A DNA stretch of 64,000 bases from Chengkuizengella sp. SCS-71B (GTDB lineage: Bacteria; Bacillota; Bacilli; Paenibacillales; KCTC-33759): the NCBI RefSeq assembly GCF_040100845.1, contig NZ_JAZHSH010000001.1, positions 2,774,501-2,838,500 of the forward strand, written 5' to 3'. The position numbers were made by a program, and so were the translations under genes. The notes beneath the pieces are model-generated. The model did not search any database. It saw only the letters and a list, made by a program, of their open reading frames with translations, and was not told where the DNA came from. Shown here one piece after another: positions 19,588 to 28,015 of the stretch. Numbering within the stretch: the first letter of the stretch is position 1; each line of letters begins with the position of its first letter.

Positions 19588-20547
19588 TCATGAAAAGGTT
19601 TGTCCAACTGACTTTAATTTGGTTACTCCTTTTACCATATTATAAACTACTTGATGAGTTGGTATTTCAATCTTGTATTCAGAGGCTAAACGAATCAGGC
19701 TACCGTTAATCCTATCAATTTCCGTTTCTCTTCCTTCAAGAATGTCCTGTAACATGGAGGATGAATTGTTTGACGTTTTTTGACAAACCTCTATGAGCTG
19801 ATCCCAGAGTTGTTCATCCGTTTTTATACCTGCTGCTCTTGCAACCAGTTTACCTTCTTCCAATAAATTTTTCATTAGCTGAACCCAATTTTCAGATGAG
19901 AGCAATTCCCCATTGGAAACTTTTAATATGGCTGTCAGTGGATTGATAACAGAATTAATTAATAGCTTATTCCAAATTATACTACTCATATTGTTCGTCA
20001 TTTGTGGTTTAAATCCTGCATCACTTAACGATTTCATCAATTTTTTTTCACTTTTATCAAAAAATTCCGATTTCTGAGATTCTTGTCCAATCCAAATAAT
20101 GCCTTTACCAGTATGTACTACACTATGAGCAGCATTTTTTTTAGCTGCTTCAGTAGTAATTGCAAGATAGATTTTATCTCTTGGAATCCATGATGATAAT
20201 TTCTCCTCATGACCAATTCCATTTTGAAAACAAAGCAATTTAGTCTGTTCTTTCATTAATGTTGAAATGTCTTGACCTAATGATAGATTGATATGATGTT
20301 GTTTTACCATTAAAAATATCCAATCCAAATCAAATTCCAAATCATTTTCTTTTACTTCAACTATAGAATAACATGCAAAATTGGCTGCATGCTCCCTTTT
20401 TCCCTCAGCGAGCTGCAGCCCATGTGCTCTTATAATTTCGGCCTGATCTTTCGTTCTAGTGATTAATACAACTGGTATATTAGCTAGAGTGTACTTAGCA
20501 GTTAATAATAAACCTAATGAGCCGCCACCGACAATACAGAACTTCAT
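19588..20547 (-). CDS. panE: 2-dehydropantoate 2-reductase (ketopantoate reductase)
   Basis: A 319-residue NADPH-dependent enzyme that reduces ketopantoate to pantoate for coenzyme A synthesis. It has an N-terminal dinucleotide-binding motif (CIVGGGSLGLLL), the segment WNKLLINSVINPLTAI containing residues of the active site, and a C-terminal helical domain ending in ETEIDRINGSLI. In B. subtilis the equivalent gene (ylbQ) also lies between the gerR/ylbO region and bshC-mraZ, which supports the call. Some members act on other 2-ketoacids, so the substrate is inferred. Confidence 0.88.
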   Translation of the reverse strand: MKFCIVGGGSLGLLLTAKYTLANIPVVLITRTKDQAEIIRAHGLQLAEGKREHAANFACYSIVEVKENDLEFDLDWIFLMVKQHHINLSLGQDISTLMKEQTKLLCFQNGIGHEEKLSSWIPRDKIYLAITTEAAKKNAAHSVVHTGKGIIWIGQESQKSEFFDKSEKKLMKSLSDAGFKPQMTNNMSSIIWNKLLINSVINPLTAILKVSNGELLSSENWVQLMKNLLEEGKLVARAAGIKTDEQLWDQLIEVCQKTSNNSSSMLQDILEGRETEIDRINGSLIRLASEYKIEIPTHQVVYNMVKGVTKLKSVGQTFS

Positions 20548-20637
20548 CTTGTCACCTTCTTCAATTGTAACTACTCATTAAATATACCATTTAGATTGTT
20601 TTTTAAAAAGACTGTTAATACCGGGTTGAACGACACA

Positions 20638-21279
20638 TTAATCAATTCTTTCAAGATTTCCATTTGCATCCATTTTAAACTTTGGCTTTGAAGCGTCTTC
20701 TTCTTCAGCGGCTAAAAACGCCATTTTACGAGCTCTATCCATAATTTGAATGAGCGCTTTGTAATCATCATTTACTGTTCTATAATCCGACTGTACTTCA
20801 TTTACTTCTCTTTTAATTTGTTCATTTTCAGATGTAATTTCCATAAGAATATCGTCTTTTTTCTGCAATTCTTTTTCTAAGAATTTAATTTGTTGTGTTA
20901 ATTCTTGATAAGTTGTTTTCCATTGACGTAAAAAACGAATGACGGATTCGATTGAAATTGCTTGCTCTAAATTAGGCATCTCTCCTTTTGATGGAATTAG
21001 ATCTTGATTATCAATTGATAATGGTGGTGGACTAATTTCTTTTTTAGTATGATTTCTTTTTTGTCTTTGTCCTTTTGCAATTTGAATTGCAGCCTCATAT
21101 TTTTTCCTGACACAACTATTCCATCTAAATCCACAAGCTGCTGCGGTTCTACCTATTCTCTGTCCTACCTCTTCAAATGCTGATAACTGTGTACTTCCCT
21201 CTCGAATGTGACGCAATGTGATTTCAGCTAAAATCAAATCATCATCCGGAGTCCAAGCATCTTGTCTTACTGCTGTCAT
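20638..21279 (-). CDS. gerR: RsfA/GerR family sporulation transcription factor
   Basis: A 213-residue protein with an N-terminal Myb/SANT-like DNA-binding domain (DAWTPDDDLILAEITLRHI ... RTAAACGFRWNSCVRKKY) of the RsfA family, then a basic linker and a coiled coil (about residues 125-185). RsfA and GerR (YlbO) are sporulation regulators under early compartment-specific sigma factors. Position next to panE (ylbQ) matches B. subtilis ylbO, hence GerR rather than RsfA, but both are paralogues and the symbol is tentative. The ATG follows AGGAGG. Confidence 0.8.
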   Translation of the reverse strand: MTAVRQDAWTPDDDLILAEITLRHIREGSTQLSAFEEVGQRIGRTAAACGFRWNSCVRKKYEAAIQIAKGQRQKRNHTKKEISPPPLSIDNQDLIPSKGEMPNLEQAISIESVIRFLRQWKTTYQELTQQIKFLEKELQKKDDILMEITSENEQIKREVNEVQSDYRTVNDDYKALIQIMDRARKMAFLAAEEEDASKPKFKMDANGNLERID

Positions 21280-21619
21280 GTTAAACCTCCTAATCGTGAT
21301 TTCAATGTGTTTGGCAAAGTTTCCTTATTTATCTTTATGCCTATAATAGAGTTCATAGAATCTATTTGTTTGATACTATTTGGTATTACCAACTTTTTTC
21401 AACCTCATACATATTTTTTTGATATATGGTCAAACTATAAACAACCTAATAGAGGTTGTTTCAAAAAGTCCCTGCAGAATATGGTATATGCAGTGCTTGA
21501 AGATTAAAATTCAAAAAATGTTACTATTTTCGTCATTTTGTATGGTTTACATGGTTGTTTAAAAAACTTATAATTTATGATATATTGGAGTGAGTTTGCA
21601 ATGGAAAGGGGGATGCTTT
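21280..21619. other. 340-bp divergent intergenic region
   Basis: The gap between the gerR-like gene and the DUF2626 gene holds their divergent promoters. A 9-bp perfect hairpin (AAACAACCT/AGGTTGTTT) lies at about 21438-21460, directly followed by CAAAAAGTCC. Short open frames here have no Shine-Dalgarno or family resemblance, so I see no further gene. Confidence 0.6.
21546..21574 (+). promoter_or_regulatory. SigA-type promoter for the DUF2626 gene
   Basis: TTTACA (21546-21551) and a perfect TATAAT (21569-21574) are separated by 17 bp. This predicts a start site near 21581, some 40 bp before the ATG at 21620. Confidence 0.75.
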
Positions 21620-21853
21620 ATGCCAAGAATGTATCGTGTCATGGGTTTTTGGACTTTAGCAATTGGCTTAATGGCATTAGCTGGTCATATGGTTGAGTTA
21701 GCTTTAATATCTTTTGCTCAAACAGCTGTTTTTGTATTATTAGGATATATGAATTTATCTGAAAAAGCATACATATTGATTTTTTGGGGTTATTTATTAG
21801 TAGCAGGTATCGGAATTACTTATTGGTCTTTCTTTAAAATGCCGCTTTATTAA
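21620..21853 (+). CDS. Small membrane protein, DUF2626 family
   Basis: A 77-residue protein with about three hydrophobic segments and a Met-rich, Arg-rich beginning (MPRMYRVMGFWTLAIGLMALAGHM). It resembles DUF2626 proteins widespread in Bacillales, for which no function is known to me. The start ATG at 21620 has AAAGGGGG upstream; an in-frame start 30 bases earlier lacks one. It is a single-gene unit with a strong promoter and its own terminator, suggesting steady expression. Confidence 0.75.
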   Translation: MPRMYRVMGFWTLAIGLMALAGHMVELALISFAQTAVFVLLGYMNLSEKAYILIFWGYLLVAGIGITYWSFFKMPLY

Positions 21854-21885
21854 TATGGTGTGCTTTTATAAAGTAAGTATAGATT

Positions 21886-21913
21886 AGGGATAGCTATTAG
21901 CTATCCCTTTTTT
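21886..21913 (+). terminator. Bidirectional terminator between DUF2626 gene and midA
   Basis: AGGGATAGCT and AGCTATCCCT form a perfect 10-bp stem with a 3-base loop, followed by a T-run on the plus strand and, read the other way, by an AT-rich stretch. It serves two convergent genes. Confidence 0.85.
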
Positions 21914-21917
21914 CCTT

Positions 21918-23027
21918 TTACTCATTTTTTTGAATTAAAACTTTAAATAATTCGCTCATTTGATCACTTAATAACAATTGCCTAATCGCTCTATTTTTCT
22001 TTACAATAGGATGAAAGGGATCTGAAATGTTATGCTGCTGTAATTTGTTTAAAATCCCTGATTGGTATAAAAATTCTTTTTGTGACATGTAACTATGACT
22101 AAAGCCCATATTATCACCTACTGATATACAAGCAGAAAAATTAACGTGTGAAGTTATATCTTGTTCTCCGACGTGGGAATAAGGCTGTTGAGATGCTTGA
22201 TGTTTGTAATAACACATAAGTGTTCCTTCCATTCGGTGTGCAGCATATATTTCATCTCTTAAATCTCCATAATCAATGGTAATAATCGTTGAAGAGGTTA
22301 AACTAGCCATCAACTTTTTTAACCATTCCATTGCTGCTAAGTTGATTTCAAATTTTTGCCCTTGTTTCAAATTTAGATTTTCATTTTTTATATAAGATAG
22401 TAAAAGTGGATTAGTACATTTTATGTATTTATCCATAAACTTTTGAGCTTGATCATCCCAGCCAACAAATATTTCATAATATTCCTCCTGGTCATAAATC
22501 AAACGATGAACAGGAAATGCATCCAATAGTTCATTGTTGAATATGATTACATGCTCAGTATGTTTCTCACTTAACCATTCTTCACCTGTTAGAAAATGTA
22601 CTTTCCCTTGATGTTCAATAAGAGAATTTACTTGAAGCTGTTTATGGTAATCACTCTCCTCAATTGATATAAACTTAATACGCTCATATAGTGCATAGTG
22701 GTTATCTTGCAATTCATCTAATACCTGTTTGGCTAAACTACCCGTCCCTCCTCCCCACTCAACTATACTTATATTTTGTCCATTTTTTGTTATAGGTTGA
22801 TTGGAAATATAATTAGCAAGCATTTCTCCCATGATTGTCCCTACTGACGAACTTGTATAAAAGTCACCTTCTTTACCAATCTTAGTATGACTCCTAACAT
22901 AGTAACCATACTGTTCGTGATACAAGCACAATGACATATAATCATAAAATGAAATAGCTTTCATCTCACTGTTATTTATTTTTTTTTCAATAATTTCCAC
23001 TAATGGAATACACCCTATATTAGCCAT
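21918..23027 (-). CDS. Class I SAM-dependent methyltransferase, MidA/NDUFAF7 family
   Basis: A 369-residue protein of the COG1565 (MidA/NDUFAF7) family. It has an N-terminal helical part with AISFYDYMSLCLYHEQYGYY and IGKEGDFYTSSSVGT, the SAM-binding motif IVEWGGGTGSLAKQVL, NNELLDAFPVHR, and TIDYGDLRDEIY. The eukaryotic relative methylates an arginine of a respiratory complex I subunit; the bacterial substrate is unknown. ATG 23027 is preceded by AAGGGAG. It is a single gene bounded by terminators. Confidence 0.85.
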   Translation of the reverse strand: MANIGCIPLVEIIEKKINNSEMKAISFYDYMSLCLYHEQYGYYVRSHTKIGKEGDFYTSSSVGTIMGEMLANYISNQPITKNGQNISIVEWGGGTGSLAKQVLDELQDNHYALYERIKFISIEESDYHKQLQVNSLIEHQGKVHFLTGEEWLSEKHTEHVIIFNNELLDAFPVHRLIYDQEEYYEIFVGWDDQAQKFMDKYIKCTNPLLLSYIKNENLNLKQGQKFEINLAAMEWLKKLMASLTSSTIITIDYGDLRDEIYAAHRMEGTLMCYYKHQASQQPYSHVGEQDITSHVNFSACISVGDNMGFSHSYMSQKEFLYQSGILNKLQQHNISDPFHPIVKKNRAIRQLLLSDQMSELFKVLIQKNE

Positions 23028-23156
23028 ATAGTAAACTCCCTTACTAAGATTTAAACTTAAAAAACATTTGTATGTTATCCCTTCAATGTCAGTCTTATGT
23101 TATAATAAAATCTATACATACCATGGGTTCATTACATATAGAAGGAGAACATATTT

Positions 23157-24440
23157 ATGAAAAAACCTAGTCAAAATATTTTATTTTCAACTTTTTTTAG
23201 CACTTTTATTTTATTTGTTTTACTCATTTCAGGCTGTACCTCACAAAATGAAGCATTAAAAGAACAAGTAGAAACCTCCTTAATGGAAAAGAGCAATTTA
23301 TCAGACGTCACACTAAGTGGTAACGCAAAGCTACATTTACAATTGCCTTCAAATGAATCGAATCCATTTTACACTTTATTACAAACTTTTTCAGAAAATG
23401 GACAACTAAGTTGGGATGGTATAATAGTTGATGATTCTATGGAAATAAGCACCTTATTTGAATCAAATCAAACTTCTTTAAATGTACCTATTATTGTTAC
23501 AAATGACAAATTATTTTTTAATATACCACTCATTAGCCCTGAAAATGAATATTTTGAAGCAGAGAAAAATGAGTTGTTAGCAAATGCAGACCTTAATTTT
23601 GAGTCATTATATATGCAATTTTTGTTAGAATTAATAAATAAAACAGATGCACAGATGTTCAAAGATAAATCGATAGAAACAAAAGAAGAACTTCAAGAAC
23701 AAAAAATTATTGAAATAGAAATATCTGAACAAGATTTAATATTCGTTGTCAGAGAGTTTTTGTTAAATGAAATGAAAGATATCATCCCTGATGATATACG
23801 TTCAAATATAGATGGAGCTTTAAATTCTTATCTCTCAGCAGAAAATACAGAGGCAGAAGAAACGCAGTCAAGTATAATCACTTTAGTTATGGATGCAAAT
23901 GGTGAAATTACGGACCAAGATTTAACGTTAAATTTGTTGGATCAGGCAATAACTATTCGTCATCAAATCATAAACAACCCTAACTCTAATGCACAAATCA
24001 AAGTGCCAGAACAAACTTTACCATTATTTGACTTTTTTACTTATTTAGATGAGTTAGAGAATTTGCAAGAGTTTACATTTGAGCCCGGTATTTTCATACC
24101 TGAATCTAATTATGCTGATCAATCCGCAGAGAAAAAAATTCTTACTCTTATAAACAACAATTTAGAATCTATCATTGAACAAAATAAAGATCAGTTCTAC
24201 TCTACTTTTTCCTCAGAAAAAAATGCTGAAAAGGGCTGGGAACTTGTCCAAAACAATTTATATCGATTTATACAAGTTGAAGACCTGCAATTTAAAAATA
24301 AATCAGGAAAATCTTTTAAAGTTGGTGTACTATACGAATCCGTTAAGGAAGCAAACACTGATCAAAAACCTTTCATGAGTGGCTTTACATTTACAATTAG
24401 TAAAGTAGAGTCGGAATGGAAAATTCAAAACATTAAATAG
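23157..24440 (+). CDS. Secreted lipoprotein of unknown function (427 aa)
   Basis: The first 25 residues form a lipoprotein signal peptide with lipobox LISGC (Cys27). The mature part is acidic, Asn- and Glu-rich, with no domain I can name. Its first 240 residues resemble the layout of LppX/LolA-like or YpmS-type lipoproteins (repeated strands such as LDFNLDQ-like patterns), and the last 100 residues (KKILTLINNNLESIIEQNKDQFYSTFS ... SKVESEWKIQNIK) look like an NTF2-like beta-sheet domain; both statements are weak impressions from the sequence. Shine-Dalgarno AGAAGGAG. It has an unusually long terminator and is followed by another exported protein. Confidence 0.75.
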   Translation: MKKPSQNILFSTFFSTFILFVLLISGCTSQNEALKEQVETSLMEKSNLSDVTLSGNAKLHLQLPSNESNPFYTLLQTFSENGQLSWDGIIVDDSMEISTLFESNQTSLNVPIIVTNDKLFFNIPLISPENEYFEAEKNELLANADLNFESLYMQFLLELINKTDAQMFKDKSIETKEELQEQKIIEIEISEQDLIFVVREFLLNEMKDIIPDDIRSNIDGALNSYLSAENTEAEETQSSIITLVMDANGEITDQDLTLNLLDQAITIRHQIINNPNSNAQIKVPEQTLPLFDFFTYLDELENLQEFTFEPGIFIPESNYADQSAEKKILTLINNNLESIIEQNKDQFYSTFSSEKNAEKGWELVQNNLYRFIQVEDLQFKNKSGKSFKVGVLYESVKEANTDQKPFMSGFTFTISKVESEWKIQNIK

Positions 24441-24453
24441 GTAGTTTGGTATT

Positions 24454-24508
24454 GCCCATTTTGATTGAACAAGACATCATCTTTTGTTCAATCAAAATGG
24501 GCATTTTA
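24454..24508 (+). terminator. Long 18-bp perfect hairpin, probable terminator
   Basis: The arms 24454-24471 and 24485-24502 are perfect complements over 18 bp with a 13-base loop, followed by ATTTTATT. The stem is longer than most terminators in the window but its place right after a stop codon fits that role. Confidence 0.75.
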
Positions 24509-24585
24509 TTGCATACAATCATCATATCGTTAAAATTGTCATATAAATGATATACTAAGTAGGATAGATATGGAGGAGAACGTTT

Positions 24586-25674
24586 ATGCAATTTTCAAAA
24601 AAAATACTAATCTTTTATTTCTGCATCTTTTTATCTTTTTACTATTCAAATCTATCTTATGCTTTACAAACAGATGATCTCTCCTTAGAAAAAACAAAAA
24701 AATTACTTGAAAAGGGACTAACTATTTTTGAAATAGACCAAGAGTTAGAAAGGCTAGGCATAAAAGAAGAAGAAATTGAACAAGCCATTTCAGTTACAGA
24801 AACTAACATTGTTACACAAAATAAAATGGTAGAAAGAAGCAGAGAAAAATCAGGAGAAGTATTAAAAAAATATTACACAAAAGAAAGAGATGATTTAATT
24901 CACCTTTTATTTTCAAGTGAATCTATATCAGAAGTTCTATCTATACTAGAATTTATGCAAGCAATTGTATCAAGGGATCAAAAAATTTTATCTGACTTCC
25001 AAAATGATCTTGATAAACTTCAAGCTTTATATCTTGAATTATTAGATACGCAAACAGAACTAAGCAATATAAAAAAAGCGCTTATTTTTGAAAAAGAACG
25101 TTTAATCACTTTACAAAATGAACTCGATAATGAAATAGAACAATTAGAAGATGGAGAAAGCATTCTAGAGCAAATTGAACAACTAACAATGGCTTGGGAA
25201 CATGAAGGCTTGCCTATTTTTAAAACATATTTTCAAGCTCTAGCTAATGCAATGCAAAACTTGCCTGATATCCTTACTGACAATAAACAACATTTACAAT
25301 TAGAGGGACTCCAGTTTGTTTTTCAAATCACAGACGATGAGCTCAATGAATTTCTAAGGAAACAAGATCCTTTATTCGAACCTTTTCAATTTGAATTCAA
25401 AAAAGATGAAATTGTTGCCTATGGAACGAATAAAGAAATAAATATCAAACTATCTGGTATGTATCAGATAGTGGTTGAGCCCGAGAACATCATCCAGTTC
25501 CAAGTTAACGAGTTAAAATATAATGATTTCTTACTACCAGATACAACCATTAGAGCATTAGAAGAAGAATTTGATTTAGCTTTTTATCCAAAAAAAATCG
25601 CCCCATTTGTTGAGGCAAAAGAGATTGATTTAAGTGAAGGCAATCTAAAAATATTTTTAAATTTACTAAATTAA
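24586..25674 (+). CDS. Secreted coiled-coil protein with PcsB/CwlO-like N-terminal domain
   Basis: A 362-residue protein with a signal peptide (about residues 1-26, ending near SYA). Residues 60-195 are a long coiled coil whose middle (SGEVLKKYYTKERDDLIHLLFSSES then a short helix hairpin EVLSILEFMQAIVSRDQKIL) resembles the N-terminal domain of PcsB, CwlO and related FtsEX-activated hydrolases. There is no CHAP, NlpC/P60 or M23 catalytic domain. Instead residues 210-362 form a separate mixed domain (EGLQFVFQITDDELNEFLRK ... NIKLSGMYQIVVEP), which may be a lipid-binding-like sheet domain. Shine-Dalgarno GGAGGAGAA. Function unknown; a non-enzymatic cell-wall factor is plausible. Confidence 0.7.
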   Translation: MQFSKKILIFYFCIFLSFYYSNLSYALQTDDLSLEKTKKLLEKGLTIFEIDQELERLGIKEEEIEQAISVTETNIVTQNKMVERSREKSGEVLKKYYTKERDDLIHLLFSSESISEVLSILEFMQAIVSRDQKILSDFQNDLDKLQALYLELLDTQTELSNIKKALIFEKERLITLQNELDNEIEQLEDGESILEQIEQLTMAWEHEGLPIFKTYFQALANAMQNLPDILTDNKQHLQLEGLQFVFQITDDELNEFLRKQDPLFEPFQFEFKKDEIVAYGTNKEINIKLSGMYQIVVEPENIIQFQVNELKYNDFLLPDTTIRALEEEFDLAFYPKKIAPFVEAKEIDLSEGNLKIFLNLLN

Positions 25675-25743
25675 AAATTGATCCAAAAATATTTTGCGTA
25701 CAGACGCCAACCTCTATTCGTGGTATTTTCAAATCAGGTGGAG

Positions 25744-26928
25744 TTAATTTTGACTATCCTCCATCCATTGTGAAGTCCAAAGAATTGAATTTTTTTCTAA
25801 AAAGCTTGATTGATTCACACCATACAACTGGTTAAAATCTTGTATAAATCGACTCAATTGATTAGGTAAATTGGGATTAGGTTTCATAGCTTTCATACCA
25901 TCAAGCTGAATGTCTACCCGATTATTATTAAAAATCTTTGAATAATATGGACCTGAAAGAAGCGTTTGAAGCCATTCAAAGGCTTCTTTTTGTTCGTTCG
26001 TATTTGATGAAATGACAAAGCTGCTTCCCCTAATTACTCCTCCTCCAATTGGAGAGGTGTTCTCAGATTCAGATTCTAAATATACAGGTGCATATTCGTA
26101 AATTTCATTCTCATGATTATAAAAATCTTTTAATGTCGTTAACTTCAACAAAATTTCACCATTATTTAATAATTCCCACGAGTTTTCAGCAACTTTAAGT
26201 TTAGTAATAATATCCCATTGTATATCTGAGTGGTTAATTTCTACAGATGATCCTTCTTTTGTCATAGTATTTAACATAGAGAGGATTTGAAGTAAACTGT
26301 AAGGATCATTTTGATCTACATACACTTTTTCTGGATAAAGAAACATGATCTCAATTAAGTTTTCTAATGTATTCGGTTTTAGTACATCCATTTTTGTTAA
26401 TTGTTTAGGATTCCATACCCAAATATACATATCTGATTCAATTGGAATAGCCCAATCAGAACCATTCCATTTCGTCTGATAACGTAACAAGTTGTGATAC
26501 TCCACATTCATACTATTTATGATTTCATCCAGTTGAATCAAATATCCACTTGCTGCAAACTCATTTATCCAATCATTGTCCAATAACATAATATCTGATG
26601 CAGTTCCAATTTGTGAAGCTTGTTTATACTCGGTGTATGCTTGTTCTTTAGTATAAGAATTCAATCGTATATATACACCTGAATGACTCTCTTCATATTT
26701 ATTATTAAATTCTTTTAATAATTTTAACTGATTTTCATCGAGTGAAACTGAAACCTCCAATATGTTGGTTGATTGAAAATCTCTCTGATTATAAAAAGGT
26801 CTTTCTTCTTCATCCGGTTCTTTCTCATTAACTGTTATAATAGGCTCAGTGCCTCCAATGAAAATAACTATACTAAAGGAAATTAATAAAATCCCAAAAA
26901 ACATAAACAGACCCTTTTTATTAAACAT
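25744..26928 (-). CDS. Extracellular solute-binding protein, family 1 (orphan, membrane-anchored)
   Basis: A 394-residue protein with the two-lobe pattern of ABC-type sugar-binding proteins (QLKLLKEFNNKYEESHSGVYIRL, DIMLLDNDWINEFAASGYLIQLDEII, AIPIESDMYIWVWNPKQL, GSSFVISSNTNEQKEAFEWLQTLL). The N-terminus is one hydrophobic helix (LFMFFGILLISFSIVIFIGG) with no lipobox cysteine, so it may stay as a membrane anchor. I choose ATG 26928 (GGGGAG upstream) over the in-frame start at 26982. No permease or ATPase gene lies nearby, so the partner, if any, is encoded elsewhere, or the protein acts as a sensor. It converges on the preceding gene. Confidence 0.8.
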   Translation of the reverse strand: MFNKKGLFMFFGILLISFSIVIFIGGTEPIITVNEKEPDEEERPFYNQRDFQSTNILEVSVSLDENQLKLLKEFNNKYEESHSGVYIRLNSYTKEQAYTEYKQASQIGTASDIMLLDNDWINEFAASGYLIQLDEIINSMNVEYHNLLRYQTKWNGSDWAIPIESDMYIWVWNPKQLTKMDVLKPNTLENLIEIMFLYPEKVYVDQNDPYSLLQILSMLNTMTKEGSSVEINHSDIQWDIITKLKVAENSWELLNNGEILLKLTTLKDFYNHENEIYEYAPVYLESESENTSPIGGGVIRGSSFVISSNTNEQKEAFEWLQTLLSGPYYSKIFNNNRVDIQLDGMKAMKPNPNLPNQLSRFIQDFNQLYGVNQSSFLEKNSILWTSQWMEDSQN

Positions 26929-27042
26929 CGGTTTCTCCCCTATAGTAACCATACTTACTTCTATAATAACAAAAATGTACATTGAGTTAAATTGTGTTTT
27001 ATTGGATAATGGAAAAAGTGATATTATACATAAAGATTGTTC

Positions 27043-27075
27043 AAAAAGTTATCATTCTTACTGACCTAACTTTTT
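27043..27075 (+). repeat. Hairpin upstream of the 27.1-kb gene
   Basis: AAAAAGTTA and TAACTTTTT form a perfect 9-bp stem around a 15-base loop, ending 26 bp before the next start codon. It directly follows TTGTTC, giving TTGTTCAAAAAGTTA, similar to TTGTTTCAAAAAGTCC at about 21456. It may be a leader hairpin or a small dispersed repeat. Confidence 0.35.
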
Positions 27076-27101
27076 AAAACACACATATAAGGAGAATAAT
27101 T

Positions 27102-27581
27102 ATGATTAAACATGCAGTTATAATGGATTTACCTGAGGGGAAAATACCAGGTTATTATGCTCAAGTTGTCAAATCATTAGCAAATAAAACCAATTTATTT
27201 GACAGAGATAAAGAAGTGCTTATAGTTAACTCAAAAAAAGAGCTGGAGTCAGTTATTGAAGTCATGGATCATTTTAAAATCAATTATGATACTTGCACTC
27301 TTTTTGTATTGCCAGAGGATGCCAAATTAGCAACTCATTATTCTGACTATGGATTTACAAGTAAATTTGGAAATACTTATTTATATGAGAATCTCACAAG
27401 TATATTTTATTTTACTCAATCTCAAGAAACTAACACTAGTCAAGCCATTGATCAAATTGAAGAGCATAAATTAGCTGAGTACAGTTTAGGAACGCTCACG
27501 TACTATGCAGTAGAGAAACATCTAGAGGAGTTAATAGAAGGGATATCTAAAGCGTATCATTGCCAAATTAAATTTATCTAA
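27102..27581 (+). CDS. Hypothetical protein, 159 aa
   Basis: I do not recognise this family. It is a soluble, acidic, mixed alpha/beta protein without a signal peptide or membrane segment. The central part, EVLIVNSKKELESVIEVMDHF and a DTCTLFVLPEDAKLATHYSDYGF stretch, suggests a small alpha/beta fold. It begins after a good Shine-Dalgarno (AAGGAG) and ends in a terminator, so it is very likely a real single-gene unit. Codon use looks like its neighbours. It sits divergent from the solute-binding protein gene. Confidence 0.75.
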   Translation: MIKHAVIMDLPEGKIPGYYAQVVKSLANKTNLFDRDKEVLIVNSKKELESVIEVMDHFKINYDTCTLFVLPEDAKLATHYSDYGFTSKFGNTYLYENLTSIFYFTQSQETNTSQAIDQIEEHKLAEYSLGTLTYYAVEKHLEELIEGISKAYHCQIKFI

Positions 27582-27589
27582 CCTGGAGT

Positions 27590-27625
27590 CAGTAAGGGGT
27601 AACACCCCCTTGCTGAAGCTTTTTT
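27590..27625 (+). terminator. Terminator after the 27.1-kb gene
   Basis: CAGTAAGGGG pairs with CCCCTTGCTG over 10 bp (one G-T pair), followed by AAGC and a T-run. It lies between two convergent genes. Confidence 0.8.
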
Positions 27626-27641
27626 GATCCACTGTAGAATA

Positions 27642-27932
27642 TTATAACTTATCTTCCAAGGAGATTAATAATTTCTTCAGCTCTGTTTTGATTTCAAACA
27701 ATTGCTCAACACTTGAAAAATTGTTTGTACTTGAGATTCTTTTTTCCAATTGATCTATCGTGTTTATTATGGAAGATTTTCTTTGATGTTGAACTTGCTT
27801 TATCCATAAATCCATATCATCTTTAGAACTAAACAAATCTAACTTAGGTCTGGATCTATTCAAATTTTCTTGATATTCCTCCAGATGTTTCAAAGTTCTT
27901 CTATTCATCTTTTCCTTAGCTTTAAGCCTCAT
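27642..27932 (-). CDS. Hypothetical small basic coiled-coil protein, 96 aa
   Basis: A charged, mostly helical protein (MNRRTLKHLEEYQENLNR at the start, then TIDQLEKRI and EIKTELKKLLISLE heptads near the end). I do not recognise a family. The start has only a moderate Shine-Dalgarno (GGGGCGG at eight bases); an internal Met at residue 9 is an alternative. It is convergent with the 27.1-kb gene and lies 84 bp downstream of ylaK, so it could be read through from that gene. Confidence 0.55.
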   Translation of the reverse strand: MRLKAKEKMNRRTLKHLEEYQENLNRSRPKLDLFSSKDDMDLWIKQVQHQRKSSIINTIDQLEKRISSTNNFSSVEQLFEIKTELKKLLISLEDKL

Positions 27933-28015
27933 GTCATATACCGCCCCAAAATTTACAATATTACAATATCATATGAAAAAAAAAGTATTTTTGGAATCAA
28001 AATCAATTGAAAAAA

